The notes under the pieces: generated by a model
What the model was told of the DNA's origin: nothing
Database searches by the model: none
What the model saw: only the letters and a program-made list of their open reading frames with translations
Shown here: positions 47,599 to 58,382 of the stretch, piece after piece
Layout of the letters: each line of letters starts with the position of its first letter
Numbering within the stretch: the stretch's first letter is position 1
Assembly: GCF_900095185.1 (NCBI RefSeq)
Contig: NZ_LT606948.1
Coordinates: forward strand, 1,030,827 to 1,094,826
Source of the DNA: Polynucleobacter necessarius
GTDB lineage: Bacteria > Pseudomonadota > Gammaproteobacteria > Burkholderiales > Burkholderiaceae
Direction of reading: 5' to 3'
Length of the DNA: 64,000 bases
Position numbers and translations under genes: made by a program

Positions 47599-47757
47599 TG
47601 GAGGTGGGAAAGAATGGTTGTGGGGTTTTTTGGTTTGTATTTGACGTTAAATTCGGCTTAATTCTCGGTTTTTGAGTTCAGAATCAACTATTTTCTAAGA
47701 AAAACGGCAAAATCATTGTTTGTACAAAATTTTCTGTGAAGAAAGCTCACAGGTGAA

Positions 47758-49914
47758 ATGATAGCCGAGATGCCCCCTAAATTGCCCAAAATTGAATCCA
47801 ATTCTGAAGTAAAAGCGGTAAATAAAAGCCCAGTGGCAGATCCTTTGGGCGAGGCAGGTCACGATCTTGATCCGGCGAAATTCGTCACCTGCCCTAACTC
47901 CCCTTATCAGCTTTACCAGCCTTTTCCCCCTGCTGGAGATCAACCGCAGGCAATTGACGCCATAGTTGAAGGTATTGAGGACGGCTTGACCTTCCAGACG
48001 CTTTTGGGCGTAACGGGGTCTGGCAAGACCTACACAATGGCTAATGTGATCGCCCGAACAGGTCGTCCAGCCATTATTTTTGCCCCCAATAAGACTCTGG
48101 CTGCCCAACTTTATAGTGAATTTAGAGAGTTTTTCCCGAAAAATGCCGTTGAGTACTTTGTTAGCTATTACGACTACTACCAGCCAGAGGCTTACGTCCC
48201 TCAACGCGACATTTTTATAGAAAAAGACTCCTCGATTAATGAGTACATCGAGCAGATGCGTTTATCGGCTACTAAGAGTTTGTTAGAACGTCGAGACGTC
48301 ATTATCGTAGCTACGGTATCTGCAATTTACGGCATCGGCAATCCTGGTGACTATCACAGTATGGTGATGACATTGCGACCAGGCGACAAGATGAGTCAGC
48401 GCGATATTTTGATGCGCTTGATCGCGATGCAATATGCCCGTAATGAAACAGATTTCAAGCGTGGTGTATTTCGTGTTCGTGGCGACACGATTGATATCTT
48501 TCCTGCTGAACATAACGAACTAGCAGTACGCGTTGAGCTATTTGATGACGTTATTGAAAGCTTGCAATTTTTTGACCCTCTCACTGGAAGAGTTCGTCAA
48601 AAAATTCTGCATTTTACAGTTTACCCAAGTTCGCACTACGTGACACCACGCGATACTGTTTTGAAAGCTATTGAAACTATCAAAATAGAATTACGAACTC
48701 GCTTGGATGAGTTCGTGAAAGAGGGTAAGCTAATAGAGGCGCAACGTCTCGAGCAGCGCACTCGTTTTGATTTGGAGATGCTCAATGAGTTTGGTGTCTG
48801 CAAGGGGATTGAGAACTACTCACGGCATCTCTCTGGAGCTACTCCTGAGGAGGCCCCTCCTACCCTGGTGGACTATCTTCCTAACGATGCTTTGATGTTT
48901 CTCGATGAAAGTCATGTACTGATTGGGCAACTCAATGCCATGTACAACGGAGACAAGTCGCGTAAACATACTTTGGTGGAATTTGGTTTTCGCTTACCCT
49001 CAGCAATGGATAATCGTCCGCTGAAATTTACCGAGTTTGAAACCAAGATGCGTCAAACAATATTTGTTTCCGCTACTCCAGCTGAGTACGAGAATACGCA
49101 TCAAGGTCAAGTAGTTGAGCAAGTTGCTAGGCCTACTGGATTGGTGGATCCGGAAATTGAAGTCTTACCTGCAAGCACTCAAGTGGATGATTTATTGGAT
49201 CAAATTCACGCGCGTGTCAAAGTGGGTGAACGTGTATTAGTAACCGTGCTGACTAAACGCATGGCTGAACAGTTAACAGACTATCTATCTGACAATGGCG
49301 TTAAAGTACGTTATGTGCATTCGGATATCGACACAGTAGAACGTGTTGAAATTTTGCGTGACTTACGTTTGGGCGTCTTCGATGTTTTGGTTGGTATTAA
49401 TTTATTGCGCGAAGGTTTGGATATTCCCGAAGTTTCTTTAGTGGCAATTTTGGATGCAGATAAAGAAGGATTCTTGCGCTCAGAGCGCAGCTTGATCCAG
49501 ACGATTGGTCGAGCAGCGCGTAATGTCCGTGGAAAAGCCATTTTGTATGCTGATAAGGTTACTGATTCCATGCGTAGGGCCATGGGGGAGACCGAAAGAC
49601 GCCGTGCCAAGCAAATTACCTTTAATAAACTTCATGGAATTGAGCCCAAGGGTGTACAAAAGCGTATCAAGGACATCATTGATGGCGTCTATGACGTGAA
49701 AGAGAAACGTCAGGAGATGCAAATAGAGCAGGAGCGGGCCCGCTATGAAGATATGGGTGAGAAAGGCTTGGCTGCAGAGATTAAGCGCCTCGAGAAGCAA
49801 ATGAACGCTGAGGCTAAAAATTTAGAGTTTGAAAAGGCTGCTAGCACCCGCGATAGGCTTACCAAGGTCAAAGAAATAGCTTTTGGAGCCCGGCCTAGAG
49901 ACGCAATCGCTTAA
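47758..49914 (+). CDS. uvrB: Excinuclease ABC subunit B
   Basis: Damage-verifying helicase-like subunit of nucleotide excision repair. The 718-residue protein has Walker [18 protein letters not shown], the beta-hairpin region [12 protein letters not shown], and [12 protein letters not shown]. Helicase motifs V-VI follow ([30 protein letters not shown]). The UVR motif at the C-terminus ([18 protein letters not shown]) contacts UvrC. The N-terminal 45 residues before [15 protein letters not shown] are a poorly conserved extension; a later start is possible. Confidence 0.95.
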   Translation: MIAEMPPKLPKIESNSEVKAVNKSPVADPLGEAGHDLDPAKFVTCPNSPYQLYQPFPPAGDQPQAIDAIVEGIEDGLTFQTLLGVTGSGKTYTMANVIARTGRPAIIFAPNKTLAAQLYSEFREFFPKNAVEYFVSYYDYYQPEAYVPQRDIFIEKDSSINEYIEQMRLSATKSLLERRDVIIVATVSAIYGIGNPGDYHSMVMTLRPGDKMSQRDILMRLIAMQYARNETDFKRGVFRVRGDTIDIFPAEHNELAVRVELFDDVIESLQFFDPLTGRVRQKILHFTVYPSSHYVTPRDTVLKAIETIKIELRTRLDEFVKEGKLIEAQRLEQRTRFDLEMLNEFGVCKGIENYSRHLSGATPEEAPPTLVDYLPNDALMFLDESHVLIGQLNAMYNGDKSRKHTLVEFGFRLPSAMDNRPLKFTEFETKMRQTIFVSATPAEYENTHQGQVVEQVARPTGLVDPEIEVLPASTQVDDLLDQIHARVKVGERVLVTVLTKRMAEQLTDYLSDNGVKVRYVHSDIDTVERVEILRDLRLGVFDVLVGINLLREGLDIPEVSLVAILDADKEGFLRSERSLIQTIGRAARNVRGKAILYADKVTDSMRRAMGETERRRAKQITFNKLHGIEPKGVQKRIKDIIDGVYDVKEKRQEMQIEQERARYEDMGEKGLAAEIKRLEKQMNAEAKNLEFEKAASTRDRLTKVKEIAFGARPRDAIA

Positions 49915-49921
49915 ATCCAGG

Positions 49922-49940
49922 TCCCCTATGGGGATTTTTG
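49922..49940 (+). terminator. Possible terminator after uvrB
   Basis: Stem TCCCC-TAT-GGGGA followed by TTTTTG, 8 bases after the uvrB stop. The stem has only five base pairs with a three-base loop, so strength is moderate. Confidence 0.5.
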
Positions 49941-49979
49941 GGACAATTCCCGAGCAAATTCTTGGGTTATATGATAAAG

Positions 49980-50004
49980 TTGAGCGTAATGGTCGGGTAT
50001 TATC
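49980..50004 (+). promoter_or_regulatory. Candidate IscR site at the isc promoter
   Basis: TTGAGCGTAATGGTCGGGTATTATC lies about 50 bases before iscR. The TTGA...GTCGGGTAT layout recalls type 1 IscR sites (TTGAC...ACTCGGGTAT-like), and TATTAT could be a -10. Self-repression by holo-IscR is well known for this operon. The match is by eye and the -35/-10 spacing is not ideal. Confidence 0.4.
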
Positions 50005-50050
50005 TGCTCGACTGTTAGCTGTCCATAACCATCCATTACCAAGGTGACAT

Positions 50051-50623
50051 ATGAGACTTACAACCAAAGGTCGTTTTGCAGTAACCGCAATGATTGATTT
50101 AGCGCTGCGTGAAGCGCAGGGGCCAGTGACTCTGGCCGGAATCAGTCAAAGACAAAAGATTTCCCTCTCCTATCTCGAGCAATTGTTCGGCAAACTACGC
50201 CGCTTCAATATAGTCGAGAGTACACGCGGTCCTGGTGGTGGATACACCCTAGCACGTCCATCTTCAGAGGTGAGTGTTGTCGACATTATGGTCGCTGTCG
50301 ATGAGCCTCTTGATGCAACTCAGTGCGGCGGTAAAGGAAATTGTCATAGCGATGAAGAGAGTCATGGCCGCTGCATGACTCATGACCTATGGAGTAATTT
50401 AAATTCCAAAATGGTTGAGTACTTAAGCCCAGTCAGTTTGCGTGATCTTGTTCAGCAGCAAGAAGGCCGCGGAGTTGTTATTCAAGACATGTGCCAGAAG
50501 AAAATAAAAGTTGAGAGTGCGAAAAAAGCAGAGAAAACTGCCCCCGCACTAGCGGCTAAAAAAGAAATCGCTCCAAAGGCGCCATTAATAAACTCTGTAT
50601 TCAATTTGGCGCGACAAAGTTAA
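50051..50623 (+). CDS. iscR: Fe-S cluster-sensing regulator IscR
   Basis: Rrf2-family repressor of the isc operon that carries a [2Fe-2S] cluster. The 190-residue protein begins MRLTTKGRFAVTAMIDLALR, with a winged helix including KISLSYLEQLFGKLRR and GPGGGYTLAR. The cluster ligands are in QCGGKGNCHSDEESHGRCMT (three Cys) followed by the His. A Lys/Ala-rich tail of about 40 residues is typical of the group. First gene of the isc operon; iscS follows 28 bases later. Confidence 0.95.
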   Translation: MRLTTKGRFAVTAMIDLALREAQGPVTLAGISQRQKISLSYLEQLFGKLRRFNIVESTRGPGGGYTLARPSSEVSVVDIMVAVDEPLDATQCGGKGNCHSDEESHGRCMTHDLWSNLNSKMVEYLSPVSLRDLVQQQEGRGVVIQDMCQKKIKVESAKKAEKTAPALAAKKEIAPKAPLINSVFNLARQS

Positions 50624-50651
50624 TAACGTACTACCCATTGATAGATAAACC

Positions 50652-51911
50652 ATGAACGCCCCAAAAGACCTGCCACAGCAACCGGTTCCGATGTTTAGCC
50701 CAAAGCATTTTCCGGTGTACATGGACTACTCTGCTACAACACCGATTGATTCTCGTGTGGTTGACAAAATGTTGCCTTATTTGCGTGAGCAATTTGGTAA
50801 TGCTGCTTCTCGAAGTCACGCCTATGGTTGGGCTGCTGAAGAAGCGGTTGAATGGGCTCGCTCAGAGGTTGCTCAATTAATCCACGCTGACCCAAGAGAA
50901 ATCGTATTCACCAGTGGTGCGACTGAAAGCATTAATTTGGCATTAAAGGGTGCAGCGCATTTCTACAAAGATCGTGGTAATCACATCATTACGGTGAAGA
51001 CTGAGCACAAAGCCACTCTGGATACTTGCCGTGAGCTGGAGCGTGAAGGTTTCGAAGTGACTTACCTCGACATGTTGCCTAATGGCTTAATTGATTTCAC
51101 TCAACTTGAAACGGTGATGAGGCTAGGTACCATTTTGGCATCGGTGATGTATGTCAATAATGAAATTGGCGTTGTGCAAGATATTCCTTGTATTGGGGAA
51201 TTGTGTCGTTCCCGTGGTGTGATTTTTCATGTAGATGCTGCTCAAGCAACCGGCAAGATAGACATTGATCTAGAAAAAACTACAGTCGACTTAATGAGTT
51301 TTTCGGCTCACAAGACTTATGGGCCTAAAGGCATTGGCGCTTTGTTTGTGCGTCGTAAGCCACGTATTCGCATAGAAGCGCAAATTCATGGCGGTGGCCA
51401 TGAGCGCGGTATGCGTTCAGGCACATTAGCTGTTCACCAGATCGTAGGTATGGGGGAAGCGTTTCGCATTGCTCGAATGGAGATGGCCGAAGAAAACAAA
51501 CGTATTCGTACTTTGCGTGATCGCTTGCTAAATGGCTTAAAAGATATAGAAGAGGTTTATGTGAACGGCGATATGGATGATCGTGTTCCGCATAACCTCA
51601 ATATCAGCTTTAACTACGTTGAAGGTGAATCAATGTTGATGGCTCTGAAAGACTTGGCAATTTCATCTGGTTCGGCATGTACCTCAGCGTCACTTGAGCC
51701 GTCTTATGTATTGCGCGCCTTAGGCCGCAATGATGAATTGGCGCATAGTTCTATTCGTTTTACCTTAGGCCGCTTTACTACAGAGGAAGAGGTTGATTTC
51801 ACTATTAAGCTAGTGCAAGAGAAGATTGCTAAGTTGCGTGAGTTATCCCCACTTTGGGAGATGTACAAGAACGGAATCGACCTCAGCACGATTCAATGGG
51901 CAGCACACTAA
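50652..51911 (+). CDS. iscS: Cysteine desulfurase IscS
   Basis: PLP enzyme that supplies sulfur from cysteine to Fe-S assembly and tRNA thiolation. The 419-residue protein has [34 protein letters not shown] and the Lys in [19 protein letters not shown]. The mobile Cys loop is [20 protein letters not shown]. The first 12 residues extend beyond the E. coli protein. Intact. Confidence 0.96.
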   Translation: MNAPKDLPQQPVPMFSPKHFPVYMDYSATTPIDSRVVDKMLPYLREQFGNAASRSHAYGWAAEEAVEWARSEVAQLIHADPREIVFTSGATESINLALKGAAHFYKDRGNHIITVKTEHKATLDTCRELEREGFEVTYLDMLPNGLIDFTQLETVMRLGTILASVMYVNNEIGVVQDIPCIGELCRSRGVIFHVDAAQATGKIDIDLEKTTVDLMSFSAHKTYGPKGIGALFVRRKPRIRIEAQIHGGGHERGMRSGTLAVHQIVGMGEAFRIARMEMAEENKRIRTLRDRLLNGLKDIEEVYVNGDMDDRVPHNLNISFNYVEGESMLMALKDLAISSGSACTSASLEPSYVLRALGRNDELAHSSIRFTLGRFTTEEEVDFTIKLVQEKIAKLRELSPLWEMYKNGIDLSTIQWAAH

Positions 51912-51941
51912 GAAATATTTGAGACGAAAGAGGAAAATACC

Positions 51942-52328
51942 ATGGCATATAGCGAAAAGGTCATTGACCACTACGAGCATCCCCGTAACGTTGGCTCATT
52001 TGAGAAGGGTGATGATAGTGTTGGTACTGGCATGGTTGGCGCTCCAGCTTGTGGAGACGTGATGAAGTTGCAGATTCGCGTGAATGATCAAGGTGTTATT
52101 GAAGATGCAAAGTTTAAGACTTACGGTTGTGGCTCTGCGATTGCCTCATCTTCATTGGTAACCGAATGGGTTAAGGGTAAAACTTTGGACCAAGCGCTTG
52201 AGATCAAAAACTCACTCATCGCAGAAGAGTTGGCTTTGCCACCAGTGAAAATTCACTGCTCTATTTTGGCGGAAGATGCGATAAAAGCGGCAGTTGCAGA
52301 TTACACAGAAAAGCATATGGCGAAATAA
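51942..52328 (+). CDS. iscU: Fe-S cluster scaffold IscU
   Basis: Scaffold on which new clusters are built. The 128-residue protein has the three cluster Cys in GAPACGDVMKLQI, YGCGSAIASSS and IHCSILAEDAI. The LPPVK motif that HscA recognises is present (ALPPVKIHCS). It is followed by iscA 12 bases later. Intact. The conserved HscA-binding motif shows that the HscA interaction was under selection until recently or still is. Confidence 0.96.
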   Translation: MAYSEKVIDHYEHPRNVGSFEKGDDSVGTGMVGAPACGDVMKLQIRVNDQGVIEDAKFKTYGCGSAIASSSLVTEWVKGKTLDQALEIKNSLIAEELALPPVKIHCSILAEDAIKAAVADYTEKHMAK

Positions 52329-52340
52329 GCAGAGATCACT

Positions 52341-52664
52341 ATGGCTATTACCTTAACTGACAAAGCAGCAGCACACGTGAACCGCAATTTAGAAAAGCGC
52401 GGTAAAGGTTGTGGTTTACGCTTGGGTGTTCGTACTACAGGTTGCTCTGGTTTAGCCTATCAGCTCGAGTATGTAGATGAGCCTGCTGCTGAAGACCAGG
52501 TATTTGAGTCAAATGGAATAAAAGTATTCGTTGATCCAAAGAGTTTGGCTTATTTGGATGGTACAGAGCTAGACTTTGTACGTGAGGGTTTGAACGAAGG
52601 GTTTAAGTTTCAAAATCCAAACGTAAAAGATGAGTGTGGTTGTGGCGAATCCTTCCGCATCTGA
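52341..52664 (+). CDS. iscA: A-type Fe-S carrier IscA
   Basis: Carrier that passes Fe-S clusters to target proteins. The 107-residue protein has the three conserved Cys in [17 protein letters not shown] and DECGCGESF. The hscB gene begins 35 bases before its stop, in another frame. Intact. Confidence 0.95.
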   Translation: MAITLTDKAAAHVNRNLEKRGKGCGLRLGVRTTGCSGLAYQLEYVDEPAAEDQVFESNGIKVFVDPKSLAYLDGTELDFVREGLNEGFKFQNPNVKDECGCGESFRI

Positions 52665-53169
52665 CGATTACTTCCGTTTCTTTGGATTAAAACAGCAATT
52701 CAACATCGATTTGCCTGCCCTTGACCAGGCATATTTAGCAGTTCAGAAAGAAGTACATCCAGATCGTCATGCGCGCGGTAGTGATGCCGAGCAACGTCTT
52801 GCAATGCAGATGGCTACATTGGCAAATACTGCGTTTCAGACACTCAAGAATCCGATTCAGCGTGGCTTATATATATGTCAGCTCCATGGAGTGGATGCTA
52901 AGTTAGAAACAAATACTGCCATGCCCACTGCTTTTCTGATGAAGCAGATGGAATGGCGCGAGAACCTGGATGAGCAGGCTGCAGACTTGCCCTCTTTAGA
53001 GGCTTTGATGATTGAGGTCGAAGAAGCTAAAGAGGAGACTCTTGCGGAAATTGCTCAAGCTATTGATGGCGCAAAAAAATACCAGCGCGCGGTTGAATTA
53101 CTACGCGGTTTACTCTTTATCGATAAGTTTGCGGTTGAACTTGACGACACTATTGCAGCCTTCATTTAG
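52630..53169 (+). CDS. hscB: Co-chaperone HscB
   Basis: J-domain protein that brings IscU to HscA. The J domain (about residues 12-80) has the HPD motif in [11 protein letters not shown], and the helical C-terminal domain holds the IscU-contact region. ATG 52630 lies inside iscA and gives 179 residues; GTG 52642 is an alternative that would fit the family N-terminus ([16 protein letters not shown]). Intact, unlike its partner hscA. Confidence 0.92.
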   Translation: MSVVVANPSASDDYFRFFGLKQQFNIDLPALDQAYLAVQKEVHPDRHARGSDAEQRLAMQMATLANTAFQTLKNPIQRGLYICQLHGVDAKLETNTAMPTAFLMKQMEWRENLDEQAADLPSLEALMIEVEEAKEETLAEIAQAIDGAKKYQRAVELLRGLLFIDKFAVELDDTIAAFI

Positions 53170-53197
53170 CTCTCGCTAACGATAAACTCTATCCCTT

Positions 53198-55036
53198 ATG
53201 GCCTTATTACAAATCTCTGAACCTGGAAAATCGCTGGCACCTCACCAGCGCCGTATTGCAGTTGGTATCGATTTAGGAACTACGAATTCTCTTGTAGCCA
53301 TTGTGCGCGATGGCCTTCCCAAGGTATTGCCAGATTCCCAAGGCCGAGAATTGCTGCCATCAGTTATTCGTTATTTGCCAAATGGTAGAACCCAGGCTGG
53401 TTTTGAAGCACTCGAGAGTGTCGTTATTGATCCCAAGAACACCATTGTCTCGGTCAAGCGTTTTATGGGTCGTGGTTTGTTGGATGTAGATCATCTTGAA
53501 GGCGCTCCGTATGATTTTGTTGATCAGCCTGGTATGCTCAAGCTGAGAACCATTGCTGGTGATAAGAGTCCAATCGAAGTCTCCGCGGAAATTTTAGCGC
53601 GTTTGCGTCAATTAGCAGAAGACTCAGTCTCAGATGAAATTGTTGGTGCTGTTATTACGGTTCCCGCTTATTTTGATGATGCTCAGCGTCAAGCAGCCAA
53701 AGATGCTGCGAAGTTAGCTGGCATTGAAGTGCTTCGTTTATTGAATGAACCAACCGCTGCTGCAATTGCATACGGCTTAGATAATGCATCAGAGGGTGTT
53801 TATGCGGTCTATGATTTAGGTGGCGGTACTTTTGATATCTCGATTCTGCGCATGAGTCGGGGGGTGTTTGAGGTGCTTTCTACCGGGGGTGATTCAGCCT
53901 TGGGTGGTAATGACTTTGATCATCGTTTGTATTGCTGGGTCCTTGAACAAGCAAGGCTTCCTCCTTTATCTATTCAGGACCACCGTACACTCCTTCAAGC
54001 TTGTCAGCATGCCAAAGAACAGCTTAGTCACAATCCACTAGCGCGTGTTCACGTGACTCTCGCAGATGGTGCGGTTGTCAATGTTGGAGTTAGCCAGGCG
54101 CAATTCTTTGAGATCACCCAGAACTTAGTTTCTAAAACATTAATGGCTTGCAAGAAAACTCTTCGCGATGCTGGATTGAAAACTGAAGATATTAAAGGTG
54201 TAGTTATGGTGGGCGGCTCAACTCGTATGCCGAATGTTCAGCGCGCTGTCGGTGAGCTATTTGGAACACAGCCCTTAAATAATCTCAATCCTGATCAAGT
54301 GGTTGCTTTAGGTGCGGCGATGCAAGCTGACTTGCTAGTAGGCAATCAAAGTAAAGATGATGAATGGTTGCTCTTGGATGTCATTCCACTCTCGCTGGGT
54401 ATTGAAACTATGGGTGGCTTGGTAGAAAAAATTATTCCTCGCAATACACCGATACCGGTAGCAAGAGCGCAGGATTTCACAACCTTTAAAGATGGTCAGA
54501 CTGCCTTGGCGATTCAGGTAGTGCAGGGTGAGCGTGAACTGGCTCAGGACTGTCGTTCCTTAGGCAGGTTTGAGTTACGCGGTATCCCAGCAATGTCGGC
54601 AGGCGCTGCCCGGATTCGTGTCACTTTCCAAGTGGATGCTGATGGCCTTTTATCTGTAAGCGCCACAGAGCAAGATTCTGGTGTGAAGGCCTCCATTGAT
54701 ATCAAACCTTCTTATGGTTTAACGGATGCTCAGATTACGCGCATGTTGCAAGATGGTTTTGCAACCGCCAAGGAGGGCTTACTTTCTCGATCATTGCGTG
54801 AGGCAAGTTAATGCTCAGCGCTAGCAAGTGATCGTGTTGTGTTGAGTGCCGATGAACAGCAAAAAATTGATGCCGAAATGGCGACATTGCAAAAGATTTT
54901 GAATCAAGAATCAGATAGTGATGTCGTGCGTAAGGCGGTAGATCATGCCGCAAAAGCAACCGATGATTTTGCCCAAAAGCGTATGAACGCCAGTATTCAA
55001 AAGGCTTTATCTGGCAAAAACGTTGCTGAAATCTAA
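53198..55036 (+). pseudogene. hscA: hscA Hsp70-type chaperone, interrupted before the C-terminal lid
   Basis: Specialised DnaK homologue that releases clusters from IscU. The first 537 codons are intact: ATPase signatures [27 protein letters not shown] and [19 protein letters not shown], and the beta-sandwich substrate domain ending near [14 protein letters not shown] at 54809-54811 follows SLREAS. Beyond it, in the same frame, the lid domain continues (ALASDRVVLSADEQQKIDAE to SGKNVAEI). Nearby bases GTTAATGCTCAGCGC suggest the original VNAQR in another frame, so a small deletion plus indel is likely. A truncated protein lacking about 75 lid residues could still be made. Confidence 0.82.
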
Positions 55037-55070
55037 GTTCTCAAATATTCAAAATTAATAGAAAAGAATT

Positions 55071-55409
55071 ATGACTCAAATCGTTGTTCTACCTCATAGT
55101 GAGTATTGCCCCGAAGGTGCGGTTGTTGAAGTTGCTCCTGGAACTTCGATTTGTGAAGTCTTACTTGAGAATGACATCCCGATTGAACATGCTTGCGATA
55201 TGGTCTCTGCTTGCACTACTTGTCACGTTATTGTGAAAGAGGGCTATCAGAGTCTTAATCCTCCCGCTGAAAATGAGGAAGATATGCTCGATCGAGCTTG
55301 GGGTCTTAATTCACAATCTCGCCTTTCTTGCCAAGCAATCGTTGCCAAAGAAGATTTGGTGATTGAGATACCGAAATATTCAATTAACCATGCCAAAGAG
55401 AATCATTAA
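55071..55409 (+). CDS. fdx: [2Fe-2S] ferredoxin of the isc operon
   Basis: Adrenodoxin-type ferredoxin donating electrons for cluster assembly. The 112-residue protein has EHACDMVSACTTCHVIV and LSCQAIVA with the four cluster Cys, and the family DMLDRAWGL segment. It closes the isc operon 34 bases after hscA and is followed by a strong terminator; no iscX is seen after it. Confidence 0.95.
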   Translation: MTQIVVLPHSEYCPEGAVVEVAPGTSICEVLLENDIPIEHACDMVSACTTCHVIVKEGYQSLNPPAENEEDMLDRAWGLNSQSRLSCQAIVAKEDLVIEIPKYSINHAKENH

Positions 55410-55542
55410 ACAAAGATTTTTGCCCTTAGCAATTAAAAAAGTAGGCTCTTAAATCATGCACGTAAGAAAAAGCCTTGTTTATCGCTGAACTATTATGAAT
55501 TTGTAGTTCATTCTTTAGGTAGAACCTCCAAAAGACATTTTC

Positions 55543-55570
55543 AGCCATCTTTAGGGATGGCTTTTTCTTT
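55543..55570 (+). terminator. Terminator of the isc operon
   Basis: Seven-base-pair stem AGCCATC/GATGGCT with a six-base loop followed by TTTTCTTT, about 130 bases after the fdx stop. No gene is seen in the 180 bases between fdx and the LysR remnant. Confidence 0.85.
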
Positions 55571-55589
55571 TAAGGGATACTTTTTTTCA

Positions 55590-56455
55590 TTATTCCCGAT
55601 AAAAATTGTTGCTTAATGATTTGAGTAACATTTTGTCGCTATGTTTCCTGCGTTCCAGTAAGCCCACTTTTCGATAGATCGTTTTTCCTGATAATTCTTT
55701 AAGCGAAAGCTGTCGATCCTCTGCCCAGGCAATGTTTGCACGTTTTGGAACTATCGAGTAACCAAGCCCTTGTCGCACCAGTTCAATAATGGCTGCTACG
55801 GAATTTAACTCCATGCTGTCTTGAATTTTGAGTTTATTGACTTTGATTGTCTGCTCAACCAAGTGTCCAGTCCAAGTATTTCGCTCAAAGCGAATAACAG
55901 GTAATTGACTATCGTGGCTCCTTGAAGATTTAATCGAGTTAGGCAAAATTAAAATCATGGGCTCTTTATAGAGCTCAGTCCATTGGACTGTTTGCGGTAA
56001 TGCGAAAGGAGAAGACTCCGTTAGGAGCGATGCATCTAATGTGCCTTCCATGACTTGATTCAAGAAGTTGCTTGAAAGACCTGCGATCAGTTGTATCCCT
56101 AGTTCGGGATCATTTTGATTTAACTCATTTAGTGTTGTACCAAACGCACCCATGAGAGTTGACGCGAGCGCTCCTAAAACAATAGTGCCACTGAGTTCTG
56201 ATTTAAGACCAGAGCCCCTAGGGACTCATATGTAGCAATTATTTCTTGTATCGGCTCTACTAGGGCGCGACCATTTCCATTCAGTGCAAGTGAGCGCTTA
56301 GTTCTGTCGAAAAGTTCCACATCAATTTCATGTTCTAGGTGTTGTAACTGCTGTCCTGCAGCAGCAGCCGTCAAGCCGATTTCCCTCGAAGCTGCCGCAA
56401 CGCTTTTATGACGGGTGATGGCAATGAAATTTTTGAGAAGTTTGATACTAGACAT
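55590..56455 (-). pseudogene. LysR-family regulator, frameshifted
   Basis: From ATG 56455 the first 93 codons hold the winged helix-turn-helix (KLLKNFIAITRHKSVAAASR, EIGLTAAAAGQQLQHLE, LFDRTKRSLALN). A frameshift near 56190 separates it from the effector domain, which stays open for 187 codons (VRQGLGYSIVPKRANIAW). Joined, the two pieces make one protein of normal LysR length (about 288 residues), so only one lesion is present. It is divergent from soxC and may have controlled the sox/C4 island. Confidence 0.85.
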
Positions 56456-56638
56456 GGTGCTGAGTATAAATAAATTCTTTATCTGATAAAAATTTATTTT
56501 CTATATGTTCATCAACTGTTATACCTAAGACCGAAGCTTGCTTAGGGCTAATAGTTATGCAAATTTTTTAATTTTGGTGATATGGTGTATGAAGAGAATA
56601 TGCATGAAGTTAATGCGCACAATGGAGGCATTTGAAAT

Positions 56639-57731
56639 ATGTCGGATAAGAAAACTGTTTCTCAACGCCGTGACCGTGATTTCATTAAAAAATTACTAAC
56701 TATTGGTGGTGGCGTTAGCGGAATTCTGGCTACGAAAACTGCACTCTCTCAAGCGAATGATGGCAATTTTTTAGCAATTGATCCTTGGACCAAAATCCAA
56801 GGATCTACGTTTATCAGTCCACCTTATGGATTGCCGTCTAAGTATGAGAAGGATGCAGTTAGGGTTCTTCCTTCGCCCCCACCTACTTTTTTAACTGGTT
56901 CGCGCACCCCTCCTGTACAAAATTTGCATTGGATTATTACTCCTAATGGTCTGGTTTTTGAAAGACACCATGCTGGTATGCCGGATATTAACCCCAATCA
57001 ACATCGCCTAGTAATGCATGGGTTGGTTGACCGCCCAATGATTTTCTCAATGGAAGATATTGTGTGATTTCCATCAGAATCACGAGTTTATTTTTTAGAG
57101 TGCTTAGGTAATAGTGCGGCAGAGTTGAAGAAAGCAACCGTATTGGTATATGCGGAAAATGGAGCAATGTTACGAGTAGAGCAGAGCAGAGCTATCCCTT
57201 GCGACTATTTCTTCCGGAGTATGGGCAAGATGAGCATCAAATTGTTACGTCGGATTAAGTTGGGCATAGAGCCTTGGCAGACTCGCGAAGAAACGTCTGC
57301 CTACACTGATTTACTGCCTAGCGGAAAAGCTGAACAATGTGCGTTTGCAATGGATGTGCAGTCGGGGATTGCGCAGCCATCAGGAATGATGAAACTCAAA
57401 TCAAAAGGCTTTTATGAAATTTCAGGATTTGCCTGGTCAGGTAAAGGCATGATTAAGCGTGTTGCAGTCTCATCAGATGGTGGCGCTTCTTGGTCGCAGG
57501 CTTGTGCTTCAGGAGCCGGTGATGGATCAATCCCTTGTTCGTTTTCGCTCCCCATGGATGTGGAATAGTGCTCCCGCGATGCTCATGAGTCGTGCCATGG
57601 TTTCTAGTGGCGCAGTTCAGCCGTCTATGGATGCTTGATTGAAAGTAAAAGGTGCAAACTTTTTTTATCACAACAATGCCATCCAACCTTGGCGTGTGGC
57701 AGCTAGAGGGGCGATTACGAATGGCCGCTAA
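56639..57731 (+). pseudogene. soxC-like sulfite/sulfane dehydrogenase molybdoprotein, decayed
   Basis: Remnant of a periplasmic molybdopterin enzyme of the sulfite oxidase family. An N-terminal Arg-rich export signal (SQRRDRDFIKKLLTIGGG) is followed by GLPSKYEKDAVRVLPSPPP, HWIITPNGLVFERHHAG and DINPNQHRLVMHGLVDRPM. A TGA follows at 57065-57067 where Arg is expected (IV.FPS). Then FLECLGNS, the molybdenum-Cys motif, is followed by an internal deletion before VYAENGAMLRVE. Later MSIKLLRRIKLG and GMIKRVAVSSDGGASW are readable. Several lesions; non-functional. Confidence 0.82.
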
Positions 57732-58270
57732 TCTTAATACTCTCAAAGAGACCTATAGCGTTCTTTTGCTTAGCCTTATTACGGCTTGTTCTAGTGCATA
57801 TAAGTTTAGCGAACCTTTCGGTCTTAAGCCTATTGCAGAATCCTAAATTTGCTTATGGAATATTGATGTTGGCCCTAATAGTGAAGGCTTGCCTGCAGGT
57901 TCTGGTACGGCGATTGCTGGAGAAATCTTATTTCAACAGCAATGCACTTCTTCCCATTGGGACAAAGGTCAAAGTGCAATAGCGAATCAATTAGTTGGCG
58001 GTGACGCACTAAATACCAGCTCACCTATGAAGACGGTGGGTAGCTTTTGGCCTTACTCTATAACTATATTCGATTACACTCGACGGATAATGCCTCACAA
58101 TGCGCCTCAATCATTAACCGACGATCAAGTCTATGCGGGCGGTGACAGCTTACATTTTATTTTTGAGCACAATCGTTGCCAAAGATGCCGTGATGGATGC
58201 CAACTCCTTGGCTTTAGTGAGAATGCCAAACAGGGATGATTTTATTTCAATTGAGCGTGGATATTTTTGA
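57721..58270 (+). pseudogene. soxD-like cytochrome c, decayed
   Basis: Remnant of the cytochrome partner of SoxC. It has an N-terminal export signal (LLLSLITACSSA), KFSEPFGLKPIAES, a stop near 57844, then GPNSEGLPAGSGTAIAGEIL. The heme site reads CTSSH instead of CxxCH, so the second heme Cys is lost. FWPYSITIFDYTRRIMPHNA and LTDDQVYA are typical of SoxD-type cytochromes. After a frameshift the ending AVMDANSLALVRMPNRDDF is readable to TGA 58268-58270. Confidence 0.78.
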
Positions 58271-58382
58271 TGGTTGAAAAGTAGCGGGGTGAGGGTAAGT
58301 CTTCTTTGAGATAAAGAAAATATTTATCTCAAAGAAAAATATATTCGATTTTAATTTTACTTTCTATAGAGATAATTCTCTT

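Noticed and set aside
54780..54850. Programmed frameshift or readthrough joining the two parts of hscA
   Set aside because: No slippery sequence is seen, the lid part is in the same frame behind a TAA, and HscA is not known to use recoding. A deletion scar explains the sequence better.
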